NCBI RefSeq assembly: GCF_026410305.1 | Contig: NZ_JAPMLQ010000007.1 | Coordinates: forward strand, 222,206 to 286,205 | Reading direction: 5' to 3' | Origin: Sulfitobacter sp. F26204 | GTDB taxonomy: Bacteria > Pseudomonadota > Alphaproteobacteria > Rhodobacterales > Rhodobacteraceae | Length of the DNA stretch: 64,000 nt | Part shown: in pieces, positions 1 through 9,327 of the stretch | Layout of the letters: each line of letters opens with the position of its first letter | Position numbering within the stretch: the first letter of the stretch is position 1 | The notes under the pieces: generated by a model | What the model saw: the letters and a program-made list of their open reading frames with translations, nothing else | Told to the model about the DNA's origin: nothing | Databases searched by the model: none | Made by a program: the position numbers and the translations under genes

Positions 1-191
1 TCATCGGTTTGGGCCCTGTCGCGCACCACGGTGATCAGCGTTTCTGTTCCAGCGGCGCATTCGGTGATTTGATCTGTGATGTGAGCGGCCTGCGCGGGCA
101 CCACATCAAAACCGCCTGCCTTGAAATCTGCCGCACGCAACGCATCCAGCATGGCGGCACCCATGCGACCGCACCCTGCCACTGTGATCAT
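1..191 (-). CDS. NAD(P)-binding oxidoreductase, N-terminal part (cut by window edge)
   Basis: Only the first 63 codons are in the window; the gene runs off the left edge. The protein begins MITVAGCGRMG, a beta-strand followed by the GxGxMG dinucleotide-binding loop (residues 6-11). This is typical of the 6-phosphogluconate/3-hydroxyisobutyrate dehydrogenase superfamily, and pyrroline-5-carboxylate reductases look similar at this point. It starts 22 bases after the AAA ATPase gene on the same strand, so the two may be co-transcribed. The substrate cannot be told from this fragment. The Rossmann fold call is sequence-based; membership of a particular family is inference. Confidence 0.6.
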   Translation of the reverse strand, partial: MITVAGCGRMGAAMLDALRAADFKAGGFDVVPAQAAHITDQITECAAGTETLITVVRDRAQTD

Positions 192-213
192 AAATCGTCC
201 TGCTATCGGCGCG

Positions 214-1521
214 TCATTTGACGATCACTTCGTCTTTGACAAACATGTTTGCCCATGCCCGTTCCACCAGTTCCGGCGACATTTGATAGGGTATGCCTTC
301 GAAATCACAGATTGCTATCATCTGATCAATCAGAAAAATCGGCTGGTAGTTGGCATAGATGTTGTCGATCGTCGGGTATTTTGTCTTGAGCAGGTAAACC
401 AGGGTGGCCTCGTCCAATGGCATGCCGCGTTTACGGGCGACCATGGCAAAAATCTTGAGATAGTTTTCCTGGTTCGGACCGTCGATCTTGATCTTGAAAA
501 AGATACGGCGCAGGGCGGCGGTATCGAAAATCTTGTTCGGGTGGAAGTTGGTGGAGAAAATCACCAGCGTATCGAAAGGCACCTCGAATTTTTCTCCCGA
601 TTGCAGGGCGAGAATATCCTTGGATTCTTCAAGGGGAACGATCCAGCGGTTGACGATGCTCTGCGGTGTTTCCTTTTGGCGTCCAAGGTCGTCGACAATG
701 AAAATACCGCCGGTCGATTTCAGTTGCAGTGGGGCCTGGTAGGTTTTTGCCGTCGGGTTATAAACCAGATCAAGCATGTCAGTTGTCAGTTCGCCACCTG
801 TGATCACTGTGGGGCGTTCGCAGCAGACATAGCGGGTGTCAAAGCGCGTGACACGGCGCAGCGAGTGGGGATCCTGAACGTTCTCTTCGGCTTTGGAGTG
901 AACGATAGGATCATAAATTGTGATCACCTGTGACGCATATTCAATGGCAAAGGGCACATAGACCTTGTCACCCAAGGCATCGCGGATGCCGTTGGAGATG
1001 GAAGATTTGCCGTTGCCCGGCGGGCCATACATCAGGATCGAGCGGCCCGCAGAGACAGCGGGGCCAAGATGGTCCAGCAGGCTGTCGGGCAGAACCAGAT
1101 GACCCATCGCGCCGATCAGTTGATCCCTGGTGACCTGGATATTGCGCACGGACTGGCGTTTGACCTGTGCGCTGTAAACATCAAGGGGCACGGGCATCGG
1201 GCCGAAATATTCGGACTGTGCCAGAGCATCAAGCGCGCGCGCCTTGCCTGCGTCGGTCAGTTGATAGCCCATCTCGTTACCATTATTGGCATTCAGGGTA
1301 CCTGTTGCTTCGATCAGGCGTTGTTCGCGGGCCATGTCCACCAGTTCCTGCGTGATCGGAATAGGCAAACAGACAGCAGAAGCCAATTCGCTGACAAGGT
1401 CGATGTTCTTGCGAAAGATCGTCTTGATGATGATGTCGCGCATCATCACGATAGGCAGTTGCATATCCTCAAGCCGTTTGGGCGGAGGAGGTGCCATTAC
1501 TGTGGATGTTTGCATGTTCAT
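214..1521 (-). CDS. AAA-family ATPase linked to the Tad locus
   Basis: A 435-residue cytoplasmic ATPase. The N-terminal ~120 residues look helical and could form a winged-helix-like domain. The AAA module follows, with Walker A GPPGNGKSS at about residues 166-174 and Walker B GIFIVDD at about 272-278, then a sensor-1-like stretch (LVIFSTN). A good ribosome-binding site (AAGGA) precedes ATG 1521; MQT two codons later is an alternative start. It is the last gene of the pilus cluster on this strand before an oxidoreductase. Proteins of this type often lie near Tad genes in Rhodobacterales, but I know of no assigned role, so a link with the pilus is inferred from position only. Confidence 0.8.
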   Translation of the reverse strand: MNMQTSTVMAPPPPKRLEDMQLPIVMMRDIIIKTIFRKNIDLVSELASAVCLPIPITQELVDMAREQRLIEATGTLNANNGNEMGYQLTDAGKARALDALAQSEYFGPMPVPLDVYSAQVKRQSVRNIQVTRDQLIGAMGHLVLPDSLLDHLGPAVSAGRSILMYGPPGNGKSSISNGIRDALGDKVYVPFAIEYASQVITIYDPIVHSKAEENVQDPHSLRRVTRFDTRYVCCERPTVITGGELTTDMLDLVYNPTAKTYQAPLQLKSTGGIFIVDDLGRQKETPQSIVNRWIVPLEESKDILALQSGEKFEVPFDTLVIFSTNFHPNKIFDTAALRRIFFKIKIDGPNQENYLKIFAMVARKRGMPLDEATLVYLLKTKYPTIDNIYANYQPIFLIDQMIAICDFEGIPYQMSPELVERAWANMFVKDEVIVK

Positions 1522-1686
1522 GGTGCGGTTCCTTCGGGCAGGCGTGCGCGGGCAATGCAGAGTGGGGTTCGAATATGGCGTCTAATGCTCAATTCCGGCT
1601 TTTCTATGGAGAATCGGGGTTTGTTTACCGCCTCTTCCCGGAGCGAGGAGATGCGATCCAGGAGTGTAGAACCGCGCTGTAATGCT

Positions 1687-2178
1687 TTAGGATCCATAGA
1701 GCGTACCCAATAGGAGATAGATCGCGAGCGCCGGACCAAGGGCGAGGCCCATGGGAAACTTCTTGCGATCCCAGCTCACCCAATGTGGGGCAAGTTCGCG
1801 CAAGGGCGTATATTTTGCGCCTCTGTGCGCCACCGCAGCAGCCAACAGGGCCGCAGCAAACAACGCCATCAACAAACGCAAATCACCCAATGCGATATAG
1901 GGGGCGGCGGCGGCTGCAAACTTTGCGTCGCCTGCGCCCATGGCACCTGCACCGTTCAGGATCACGCCCACCACCAGTACAATCAGCAATGCGGCCAAAC
2001 GCCAGAGATAGGCGGTGAAGGGCATCAGGAATACGCCGATCACCAAAAAGACCAGCGCCAAAAGGACAACAGACTGGTTGGTGATCTTCATCTGGGCCAT
2101 GTCGGTGAAGGCCACATATAGGCAAATCGGCAGAACGAAGGGCAAAAACCACATCGCATGTGTGGCATCAATCGCCAT
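1687..2178 (-). CDS. cpaA: Prepilin peptidase (CpaA/TadV type)
   Basis: A 163-residue polytopic membrane protein, the short form of the A24 aspartic prepilin peptidases. It lacks the N-terminal methyltransferase domain of PilD, as usual for Tad systems. The two catalytic aspartates are visible: Asp26 in FTD, and Asp84 in the GAMGAGD motif. It should cleave the Flp prepilins after the glycycl residue of their DG-AVT site at the inner membrane. The gene is 4 bases downstream of the TPR lipoprotein gene on the same strand, fitting one operon with tadBCD. Confidence 0.88.
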   Translation of the reverse strand: MAIDATHAMWFLPFVLPICLYVAFTDMAQMKITNQSVVLLALVFLVIGVFLMPFTAYLWRLAALLIVLVVGVILNGAGAMGAGDAKFAAAAAPYIALGDLRLLMALFAAALLAAAVAHRGAKYTPLRELAPHWVSWDRKKFPMGLALGPALAIYLLLGTLYGS

Positions 2179-2182
2179 GAGG

Positions 2183-3034
2183 TCAGCCGTTCTCTAGCGC
2201 GCGCAGCGAACGGACCGCGGCTTCGAAATGCTGGGGGTGGGTGTCGATTGCTTCACGCAGCAGGCTCTTTCCGGTTTCCACATCACCCTGTTTGACTGCA
2301 GAAAGGGCCATTGTGTGCAACAATTGCGCACGTTCCGACTGATCCATCGGTATCACCGGCAAGGTGTAGTCACGTTGGGCAGAGCGTGCGAGAATCAGGT
2401 TGTTCTTCGCGGTGAACAATGCGGGATCCTGCCGGATGGCATCAGAAAAAAGACGTTCCGCGGCGGGGTAATCACCACGGGTCAGCTTGGAATATCCCCA
2501 GTTGTTCATCACCGCACCGGGGGTTGTCGTAAGACCGACGGCAATTTCATAAAAGCTGTCGGCTTTTTTCCATTCCTTGTTGCTGTCGGCAACAATTGCT
2601 TCAAGACGGTAGCGCTTGAAGGTTTCATGGGTTGGGGGGACGGCGTCCAGAACCTTTTCTGCTGCAGCCCAGTCACCGGCACGGATCAGTGCATCGGCCT
2701 GTTCGACGCTGTCATCGGCCGTGGCCTCGGGCATCTTGACGACCTTGCCCCATGCGCTGGCCCCTTCGGTTGCACGTTTGGCTCTCACCAGTGACGCGGC
2801 AAGTCCGCGTTGGTGGTCTATGCGATCAGGGTCCTTGGCCGTTGCGCGCTGGAAGTAGGTCACAGCTTCGTTCGGGTCGGCGACCGTCAGCATGACATCT
2901 GAAATATCGTTGCCATCCAGTGCATCAACGTCTTCGAATGCCCGTTCGACGGTATCATTCGCGTTCTTTTCACCACAGCCTGCAACTGCGGTAACCCCTG
3001 CAACGCAGAGGGCCAATAGGATAGGGTGGCGCAT
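2183..3034 (-). CDS. TPR lipoprotein of the Tad locus (TadD-like, second copy)
   Basis: A 283-residue lipoprotein precursor. It has a signal peptide ending in a lipobox with Cys20 (AVAGC), followed by tetratricopeptide-type helical repeats from about residue 55 to 275 (for example the AVTYFQRATAKDP and ERLFSDAIRQDP repeat units). TadD-type TPR lipoproteins act as pilotins or assembly factors for the outer-membrane secretin. This gene follows the shorter tadD gene at 3083-3664, so the locus has two TPR lipoproteins in tandem. Lipoprotein and TPR calls are direct; the role in secretin assembly follows the family and the neighbours. Confidence 0.8.
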   Translation of the reverse strand: MRHPILLALCVAGVTAVAGCGEKNANDTVERAFEDVDALDGNDISDVMLTVADPNEAVTYFQRATAKDPDRIDHQRGLAASLVRAKRATEGASAWGKVVKMPEATADDSVEQADALIRAGDWAAAEKVLDAVPPTHETFKRYRLEAIVADSNKEWKKADSFYEIAVGLTTTPGAVMNNWGYSKLTRGDYPAAERLFSDAIRQDPALFTAKNNLILARSAQRDYTLPVIPMDQSERAQLLHTMALSAVKQGDVETGKSLLREAIDTHPQHFEAAVRSLRALENG

Positions 3035-3082
3035 TTTAGCGTCCTTTTTACTGCTCTGCCTCGGCCTTTGCGGCCACGACTA

Positions 3083-3664
3083 TCATAGTGTCGGACTGAT
3101 CAGGTAGTCACCCGAGCCTCGCCGCACCAATTTGTAATTTTCGTCGTCAAGAGGTAAAGTATCAGAGTTTTCTGATTTTGCGAGTGCTAACCTCAAATTG
3201 TCGCGAATTGCGTCACTTTCGCCATTATCAAGCGCATAGGCACGGCGCAAAATCTGTTCGGCCTCTACGGTTTTGCCCCGTTCCATCAGGACAACACCCA
3301 GATTGTTCCAGACTTCCGGCTGCTTTGCATCTTTTTTGACTGCGCGTCGCAGCAGGCTTTCCGCCTGTCCCAAACGGCCAAGGCCAAGATTGGCGCTGCC
3401 CAGACCGGAAAGAACCTCTACGTCCAGACCGTTTTCAAGAGCCGCCCGATTAAAAGACTTGATTGCCAGTTCAAACTGTCCTGCTGCCATCAAACGGTGC
3501 CCCACTTCGATCCCGTCCTCCGCAACCGCATTTTGATTGACACCCGGGGCAAAGACCTGATCCCCCGCAGCAGAAAAGCCACCCGGCGAACAGGCGGCCA
3601 ATCCGATAGCTGAAAGGAGTGCCAGAGCGCCGAAAAGGACACGCTCAACCGATATGTGTTTTAT
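3083..3664 (-). CDS. tadD: TadD, TPR lipoprotein, apparently starting with ATA
   Basis: A short TPR lipoprotein (193 residues if read from ATA at 3664-3662). No ATG, GTG or TTG exists in frame upstream of codon 22 (a TTG at 3601). That TTG would remove most of the signal peptide and leave only LAAC at the N-terminus. Reading from ATA gives a basic start (KHISVERV), a hydrophobic core (LFGALALLSAIG) and a lipobox LAAC with Cys25. The ATA overlaps the tadC stop as ATAA, mimicking the usual ATGA coupling, and AGGA lies upstream. TPR units span about residues 60-165. Either a rare ATA start or an ATG-to-ATA change is implied. Confidence 0.8.
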   Translation of the reverse strand: MKHISVERVLFGALALLSAIGLAACSPGGFSAAGDQVFAPGVNQNAVAEDGIEVGHRLMAAGQFELAIKSFNRAALENGLDVEVLSGLGSANLGLGRLGQAESLLRRAVKKDAKQPEVWNNLGVVLMERGKTVEAEQILRRAYALDNGESDAIRDNLRLALAKSENSDTLPLDDENYKLVRRGSGDYLISPTL

Positions 3665-4644
3665 TGCCCCGGTCCTGACATTTTGCCCAGTTCTGTGATG
3701 CCATGTACCGACGGTCCGACCAGAATGATCAGAAGCGGCGGCACGGTCAGGCCCATAGTGGCAAGTGTCATCTTGGTTGGCAACTTGTTTGCGGCTTCTT
3801 CCGCGCGCATTACGCGCTTGTCGCGCATCTCTGCGGCGTAAACCCGCAATGCATCCGAGATCGAGGTGCCAAAGGCAGCGGATTGTACCAGCACCGTTAC
3901 AAAGGACGATACATCCTGAACGCCACAGCGTTCGCCCATGTCATTGAGAACGGTAATCTTGTCTTTACCGGCCTTCATTTCATAAGCGACCACTTCGAAC
4001 TCTTCTGCCAATGCAGGGTAGGATGCCTTGAGTTCCCGGGCCACGCGCACAATACATTGATCCAGAGACTGCCCTGCTTCGACGCAAACCAGCATCATAT
4101 CAAGCGAATCCGGAAACCCACGGGTGATTTCCTCTTTGCGGGCGGCAACACGGCGGGTCACCCAGTATTTTGGCAGGTAGTACCCAGCAGCACCGGGACC
4201 GATGGTCCACATCATGGTTTTCTGCGTGCTCAGCCCTTCGCCACCGCCCAGAAAATTGATGTAAATGATGCCTGCCACCAGCCCCAGCAGGCCCAGTGTC
4301 ATCTGGGCGAAATAAAACATCCGAACGGCATCGCGGCCTTGGTAGCCGGCTTGGCGCAATTCAAGTTGCTTGGCAGAAAGTTCGGCCACGTCTTCGGGTT
4401 CCAGAAACTTGGCGAATTTCTGCAGCTGTTGGTTGCCGCCCGCGTGACGCAATTGGTTTTTACCGTCGTCTTTTGAGGATCCGGTGTTTGAGGCTCGTTT
4501 GAGCTTTTCAAGGGGATCTTCGGGCTGACGTAGCATCATGATGACAGTCACGGCAACAAGGCTTAACCCCAGAACGCCGACGATGATAATCAGACCCATG
4601 GGTCCCAGAAGTGCGGTGATCTGATCGTTGATTGCAGTAATCAT
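3661..4644 (-). CDS. tadC: TadC, inner-membrane platform protein of the Tad pilus
   Basis: A 327-residue type II secretion F-domain protein. Hydrophobic segments lie near residues 17-37, 110-130, 145-160 and at the C-terminus (about 295-318). The cytoplasmic F domain holds the typical pattern SLDMMLVCVEAGQSLDQCIVRVARE at about 178-202, given here only as the landmark SLDMMLVCVEAG. With TadB it forms the membrane platform on which the TadA ATPase works. It is 13 bases downstream of tadB and overlaps the next gene through ATAA, indicating tight co-expression. Confidence 0.92.
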   Translation of the reverse strand: MITAINDQITALLGPMGLIIIVGVLGLSLVAVTVIMMLRQPEDPLEKLKRASNTGSSKDDGKNQLRHAGGNQQLQKFAKFLEPEDVAELSAKQLELRQAGYQGRDAVRMFYFAQMTLGLLGLVAGIIYINFLGGGEGLSTQKTMMWTIGPGAAGYYLPKYWVTRRVAARKEEITRGFPDSLDMMLVCVEAGQSLDQCIVRVARELKASYPALAEEFEVVAYEMKAGKDKITVLNDMGERCGVQDVSSFVTVLVQSAAFGTSISDALRVYAAEMRDKRVMRAEEAANKLPTKMTLATMGLTVPPLLIILVGPSVHGITELGKMSGPGQ

Positions 4645-4657
4645 GTCCGGTTCCCCT

Positions 4658-5620
4658 TTACACTTTGATGTCTGTTAAGATCCGCATCACGAACAGGTTC
4701 GCAGCAAGAAAAATGCCAACCAGGAAACATGCCGGGATAAAGAGCGGGTGATCCAGCACCGCGTCGTAATAATGCGGATCAGAGACCTTGATCACGATCA
4801 AGGCCACGATCGGGAAGGCGGACAGGAACTTGCCTGACCATTTCGCCTCAGCGGTGATTGCCTTGACGCGACGGAACAGTCGGAAGCGGGCACGGATCAC
4901 CTTGGCCAGACCGGCAAGAATTTCAGCGAGATTACCCCCGGATTGCTGCTGGATTGTTACGGCAACCGCGAGAAAGCGCAAATCCTGCATATCCAGGCGT
5001 TCGGCCATGTCTTTCAGCGCTTCGCCGACATCTCGGCCATAGGCAGCCTCATCCGCGATCACCCCGAATTCCGAGGCGAGAGGATCCTGGACTTCCTTTG
5101 CGACGATAGAAATCGCACTGGTAAAGGGGTGACCCACCCGCAAGGAGCGCACCATCAATTCAACTGCGTCTGGCAGTTGTTCCTCGATCATGGCCATGCG
5201 TTTGCTGGCCTTGGACGACACCCAGAAATAGACTGCGCCAATACCGATTCCGACAGCAAGCAAGGCCCGGACCGCTGGTTCGGTCTCGGTACCGATGGTC
5301 AGACCCAGAAAGGCGATAACCGCCAGGCCGCCCATCAACATGATCAATTGTTGCGGTGTAAAGGCAATTGCGGCCTTCTGTGCCTTGTCGGACAACAAGG
5401 AATACAGCGGAATGGACTTGGCATCCATATGCTGCTCCATTTCCTTGCGCAGCTTTTCCAATACCTCTTCCCGGCGCGACCCTTTCTCCAGCATCTCAAG
5501 CCGGCGGTTCACGCGACTGTTCAGGCTGATGGATTTGCCAAAGGCCACGAGATACAGGCCTTCGACCAGCACCAGCACACCGACAAAAATCAGGCCATAG
5601 ATAATTGGTTCAGCAGACAT
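4658..5620 (-). CDS. tadB: TadB, inner-membrane platform protein of the Tad pilus
   Basis: A 320-residue protein with a type II secretion F domain, paralogous to TadC. The start chosen is ATG 5620 (MSAEPIIYG), which has AAGGA nine bases upstream; a GTG 30 bases earlier lacks such a site. An N-terminal membrane segment (about 5-22) is followed by a cytoplasmic part, two central hydrophobic stretches, the F domain with the landmark LPDAVELMVRSLRVGHPF, and two C-terminal membrane segments. It lies between tadA and tadC in the canonical order and should partner TadC. Confidence 0.92.
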   Translation of the reverse strand: MSAEPIIYGLIFVGVLVLVEGLYLVAFGKSISLNSRVNRRLEMLEKGSRREEVLEKLRKEMEQHMDAKSIPLYSLLSDKAQKAAIAFTPQQLIMLMGGLAVIAFLGLTIGTETEPAVRALLAVGIGIGAVYFWVSSKASKRMAMIEEQLPDAVELMVRSLRVGHPFTSAISIVAKEVQDPLASEFGVIADEAAYGRDVGEALKDMAERLDMQDLRFLAVAVTIQQQSGGNLAEILAGLAKVIRARFRLFRRVKAITAEAKWSGKFLSAFPIVALIVIKVSDPHYYDAVLDHPLFIPACFLVGIFLAANLFVMRILTDIKV

Positions 5621-5676
5621 TTCGTTGATCCTTATTGCGCTTTTTTGCACATGGTTTCAGGCATCGGGGCATATGG

Positions 5677-7110
5677 TTATTGGGCCGCGATTGGTTCGTA
5701 GATGGAAGATGGCAGATCATAGCCCCACATGCGGAACCGTTCTGCATAGTGGCTGCGTACACCGGTGGCGGTGAAATGGCCGATGATCTTGTTTTCGGGC
5801 GTCAGGCCGACGCGCTGATAGCGGAAAATCTCCTGCATCGAGATCACATCACCTTCCATGCCGGTGATTTCCGTGATCGAGGTCATGCGCCGCGAACCGT
5901 CTTGCAAGCGCGAGGCCTGTACGATGAGGTTCACAGCAGAGGACACCTGGGAACGGACGGCCTTGAGCGGCATTTCAATACCCGCCATGGCAATCATGTT
6001 TTCCAGTCGAGACACGCCATCGCGCGCACTGTTCGCGTGGATTGTGGTCATGGAGCCATCGTGGCCGGTGTTCATGGCCTGCAACATGTCGATCACTTCT
6101 TCGCCGCGGGTTTCCCCGACGATGATCCGGTCAGGGCGCATCCGCAGGGCGTTTTTCAAACAGTCGCGCGGCGAAACCTCGCCTTTGCCTTCGACATTTG
6201 GCGGGCGGCTTTCCATCCGGCCAACATGGGTCTGTTGCAGCTGAAGTTCCGCCGTATCCTCGATCGTCAGGATGCGCTCGGAATTGTCGATGAACGAAGA
6301 CAGCGCGTTCAGCGTGGTGGTTTTACCTGACCCCGTACCGCCGGAAACAATGATATTCAGCCGTGTCGCAACAGCGGCCTGCAAATAGGCTGCCATTTCT
6401 TCGGTGAAGGCCCCGAAATTCACCAGGTCGTCGATGCCTAGTTTGTCTTTTTTGAACTTCCGAATGGAAACCAGCGATCCATCCACCGCGATTGGTGGGA
6501 CCATGGCGTTGAAACGTGAACCATCCTGCAAACGGGCATCCACGTAGGGGTTTGATTCATCGACCCGACGGCCAACGGCGGATACGATTTTATCGATGAT
6601 CCGCAACAGATGGCGTTCGTCCTTGAATGTGATGTCTGTCAGTTCCAGCTTGCCGTCGCGTTCAACAAAGATTTGTTGCGGGCCGTTGACGAGAATATCG
6701 TTGACGCTTTCATCCTTGAGCAATGTCTCAAGCGGCCCCAGCCCCGTAACTTCGTCATAAAGCTCGGAGTTGAGCGTCATGCGGTCTTCTCGGTTCAGGA
6801 CGATCGACTTTTCAGCCAGGATTTCAACAGCGATCTCGTTGATTTCCTGCCGCAAATCCGCTTCGGTGGCGTGTTCGAGTGCGGCAAGATTGAGGTTGTC
6901 CAAAAGCGCGCGGTGCAGCTCAAGCTTGATGTCAGACATACGCTGCTTGCGCTTTACTTCCTTATCAACCGGTGCGGCCTTTGCTGGGGCCAAAGCCTTG
7001 CGCATGGAGGCCGCGGGCTTTTTCTCTTCAATCGAGGTGACGTTATCAATAATCTCGACCGGTTTTTGCGGAGCGGCTTTTGCACCTGGTTTCTTGTATT
7101 TGGAAAACAT
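5677..7110 (-). CDS. tadA: TadA/CpaF, secretion ATPase of the Tad pilus
   Basis: A 477-residue hexameric GSPII_E-type ATPase that powers pilin assembly from the cytoplasmic side. The N-terminal ~60 residues are Lys/Ala/Pro-rich and probably flexible. The helical N-domain covers about 60-240. The ATPase core has Walker [11 protein letters not shown] at about 257-266, an Asp box around [12 protein letters not shown], Walker [15 protein letters not shown], and a His box (MTTIHANS). It is 21 bases downstream of tadZ and 56 bases upstream of tadB, matching the canonical operon. Confidence 0.95.
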   Translation of the reverse strand: MFSKYKKPGAKAAPQKPVEIIDNVTSIEEKKPAASMRKALAPAKAAPVDKEVKRKQRMSDIKLELHRALLDNLNLAALEHATEADLRQEINEIAVEILAEKSIVLNREDRMTLNSELYDEVTGLGPLETLLKDESVNDILVNGPQQIFVERDGKLELTDITFKDERHLLRIIDKIVSAVGRRVDESNPYVDARLQDGSRFNAMVPPIAVDGSLVSIRKFKKDKLGIDDLVNFGAFTEEMAAYLQAAVATRLNIIVSGGTGSGKTTTLNALSSFIDNSERILTIEDTAELQLQQTHVGRMESRPPNVEGKGEVSPRDCLKNALRMRPDRIIVGETRGEEVIDMLQAMNTGHDGSMTTIHANSARDGVSRLENMIAMAGIEMPLKAVRSQVSSAVNLIVQASRLQDGSRRMTSITEITGMEGDVISMQEIFRYQRVGLTPENKIIGHFTATGVRSHYAERFRMWGYDLPSSIYEPIAAQ

Positions 7111-7131
7111 TTTGTTTCTTTCCGTGAATGA

Positions 7132-8370
7132 TTAAGCGGCTTCAGCCTGATCGTTCTTGAGATCGTGAATGGAAGCAGCCAGTTTCATCAGTTCTTTGCG
7201 CAGCGGGCTTTTGGGGGCTGAATTGGCCAGTGGCATACCGTGGTCATTGGCCTGGGTGATGGGCTTGCCTCCGTCGGGCAATTGAACATCAATCGAGATG
7301 GCCAGTGACTCAGCCATACGTTTGACGCGGCCCTTGGCGTTTAGGTCAGTGAATTTGGGCGCACGGTTCAGGACATACCGCAGCTTTTCCACCGGCAGTT
7401 CTTCGGACTGCAAGGCGCGTTTGAACCGCAGCGTGTTCTGTGCACTGCGCATATCGAGTTCGACCATCGCAAAATAGACATGCGCCATGTTCAGCACGGC
7501 TTCGGACCAGTGAACAAGGGTCGAGGGCATATCGACAATGACATAGTCAAATTGGTTGCGTGCCATTTCAAGGACGCGTGTCACGTCTTCGGATGTAATC
7601 AGGTCAAGCGGCAACATATCCGTAGGCGCGGTCAAGACTTGCAAGACATCTTCATATGTCAGCAATGCCTGGCCAAAAATCTCTTCATCCATGTTTTCTG
7701 TCTCTGACAACATTTCATAGACAACTTCACGACGGGGCAGATCGAGGAATGTGGCAACTGAACCGAATTGCAGATCCAGATCCAAAAGGCAGACCGACGG
7801 TGCGTTCTTCTTGTCCACGTTGGCCAGTTCCCAGGCCAGGTTCACGGCCATGGTCGTGGATCCGGTCCCACCAGCGAGGCCATGCACAACGATCAAAGCG
7901 CCGTCTTTTCGCGCCCCTGCTTCCAGTGTCGGCGCCTGCACTGTCTCCACTACGGGTGGTTTGCCATCGGAGCGCAAACGTTGCACGGCCTGTGCCAGTT
8001 CACCTTCGGGCAGGGGGTAGGGAACGAATTCATCCGCCCCTTTGCGCAACAATGAATGAAGGGCGGCAGGCGTCACATCTTCAGCGATGAGGATCACCTT
8101 GATGTCCCGGTTCTTCGCCTGTTCAATGATCTCGGTCATCAATACAAGGTTTTCTTCGTCGGATTCATCCATCGCGAGAGCGATAAATTCCATGGCCTCT
8201 GCTTCGGGCTGGCCAAAGAATGCCAATGCTTCTGCAAAACCGAGGTCGCCCCAGCTTTCTCCCAGGACTTCTTCCATATCTTCGATCAACAGATCAAAGT
8301 TTTGCACATCGCGGCTGACAGTACAGGCCACAATCGGCGTTGTCTGAGGTTGCGGCATTACACTACTCAT
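7132..8370 (-). CDS. tadZ: TadZ/CpaE, pilus-localisation ATPase
   Basis: A 412-residue protein with an N-terminal response-regulator-like domain (about 10-130) and a ParA/MinD-type ATPase domain. The ATPase domain begins with GLAGGTGSTTMAVNLA, a degenerate Walker A loop in which the usual GK(T/S) lysine is replaced; LLDLDLQFGS and YVIVDMPS follow. Family members mark the cell pole and recruit the Tad machine. ATG 8370 is preferred because AAGGA lies nine bases upstream; a GTG at 8391 overlaps that site. A 281-base spacer upstream may carry its own promoter. Confidence 0.9.
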   Translation of the reverse strand: MSSVMPQPQTTPIVACTVSRDVQNFDLLIEDMEEVLGESWGDLGFAEALAFFGQPEAEAMEFIALAMDESDEENLVLMTEIIEQAKNRDIKVILIAEDVTPAALHSLLRKGADEFVPYPLPEGELAQAVQRLRSDGKPPVVETVQAPTLEAGARKDGALIVVHGLAGGTGSTTMAVNLAWELANVDKKNAPSVCLLDLDLQFGSVATFLDLPRREVVYEMLSETENMDEEIFGQALLTYEDVLQVLTAPTDMLPLDLITSEDVTRVLEMARNQFDYVIVDMPSTLVHWSEAVLNMAHVYFAMVELDMRSAQNTLRFKRALQSEELPVEKLRYVLNRAPKFTDLNAKGRVKRMAESLAISIDVQLPDGGKPITQANDHGMPLANSAPKSPLRKELMKLAASIHDLKNDQAEAA

Positions 8371-8602
8371 AGCCTTATATCCTTTGCTCACAAGGGTTCA
8401 GCAAAGGTGTACGCTGCATCTTTGTGCAGATTTTCACCCCTTGCGATCACCCATGCCTGGCATTTTGCGCAGACACATTTGTCCTATAGGGCGAGATATT
8501 GCAGCCAACTGGGGCAAGATTGGGGCCAAAAGGTTTCGATTGTTGGGTATGTTGAAACGATCCTGTTCTTCTCACGGGATTGGTGAGGCCGGATCAAAGA
8601 CA

Positions 8603-8627
8603 CCTGTCCCTGTTCAACAGGGGCAGG
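8603..8627 (-). terminator. Possible hairpin between the OmpA-like gene and tadZ
   Basis: The bases CCTGTCCCTG (8603-8612) and CAGGGGCAGG (8618-8627) pair around a 5-base loop, with one mismatch. The hairpin lies just downstream of the OmpA-like gene on the minus strand. The following T-run is weak, so it could be a partial terminator or only an mRNA-stability element. Confidence 0.35.
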
Positions 8628-8651
8628 GCCGGGTCATCAAGACTGTATTAT

Positions 8652-9323
8652 TTATTCTTCGGTAAGAACTGAACTGCCCAAAGTCGTTGGGGGCACCGCA
8701 CTGGCGACATAATCGCGATAGATGATCTGCGCGTATTTGCCATCAAGAACGGTAGGATGCCGTGAAACAAAGCCGTTCACCTCGGTCACAGTACGCCGAT
8801 TCCGGCGTTCGCGGCCTTGGGTCACAATCAATGGCTGGGTTTCACCAAAAGAGGCAACCGCCTCAAGTCGGGAGCGGCTGATGCCCTGACCTGTAAGATA
8901 ATGGACCACAGCATCCGCGCGGCGTTTGCCAAGGGCGCGGTTATAGCTGTCAGACCCGACAGCATCTGTATGTCCGTATACGCGAAAACGGATTTCGGGG
9001 AATTGTTTGATCCAGCCAGCCTGTTGGCGCAATATTGCCTGCGCTTGCGCATCAAGCTGCGCTGAGTTGAACGCGAAGTTGACCATGGACTGAACTTCAG
9101 AGGCAAATCGGTTCGCAAGATCAAAGGTATACTGCCGTTCGCCTGTCATAACCAAACGGTTGTTCAGCGTTGCGTTGCCGAAATATCCAGTGTCTGTCAA
9201 TGCGCCCGCTTCGCGGTAAAATTGAGTGTATACCGGATCAGAACTCGGCGCGCAGCCAATCACTGTCGCCAGTGCTGCCATGATACCTGAAAATTTCAAT
9301 TTTGTGCGCATTTGGGTTTTCAT
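8652..9323 (-). CDS. OmpA-family peptidoglycan-binding lipoprotein of the Tad locus
   Basis: A 223-residue protein starting at ATG 9323 (MKTQMRTKL), four bases after the rcpA stop; the longer open frame upstream lies inside rcpA and is ignored. The signal peptide ends in a lipobox with Cys at about residue 25 (ATVIGC). The C-terminal half is an OmpA_C domain: NFAFNSAQLDAQAQAIL, then GHTDAVGSDSYNRALGKRRA, the peptidoglycan-binding region. It probably anchors the secretin channel to the cell wall. In this locus it occupies the slot where other Tad systems carry rcpB or cpaD. Confidence 0.82.
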   Translation of the reverse strand: MKTQMRTKLKFSGIMAALATVIGCAPSSDPVYTQFYREAGALTDTGYFGNATLNNRLVMTGERQYTFDLANRFASEVQSMVNFAFNSAQLDAQAQAILRQQAGWIKQFPEIRFRVYGHTDAVGSDSYNRALGKRRADAVVHYLTGQGISRSRLEAVASFGETQPLIVTQGRERRNRRTVTEVNGFVSRHPTVLDGKYAQIIYRDYVASAVPPTTLGSSVLTEE

Positions 9324-9327
9324 CTGA

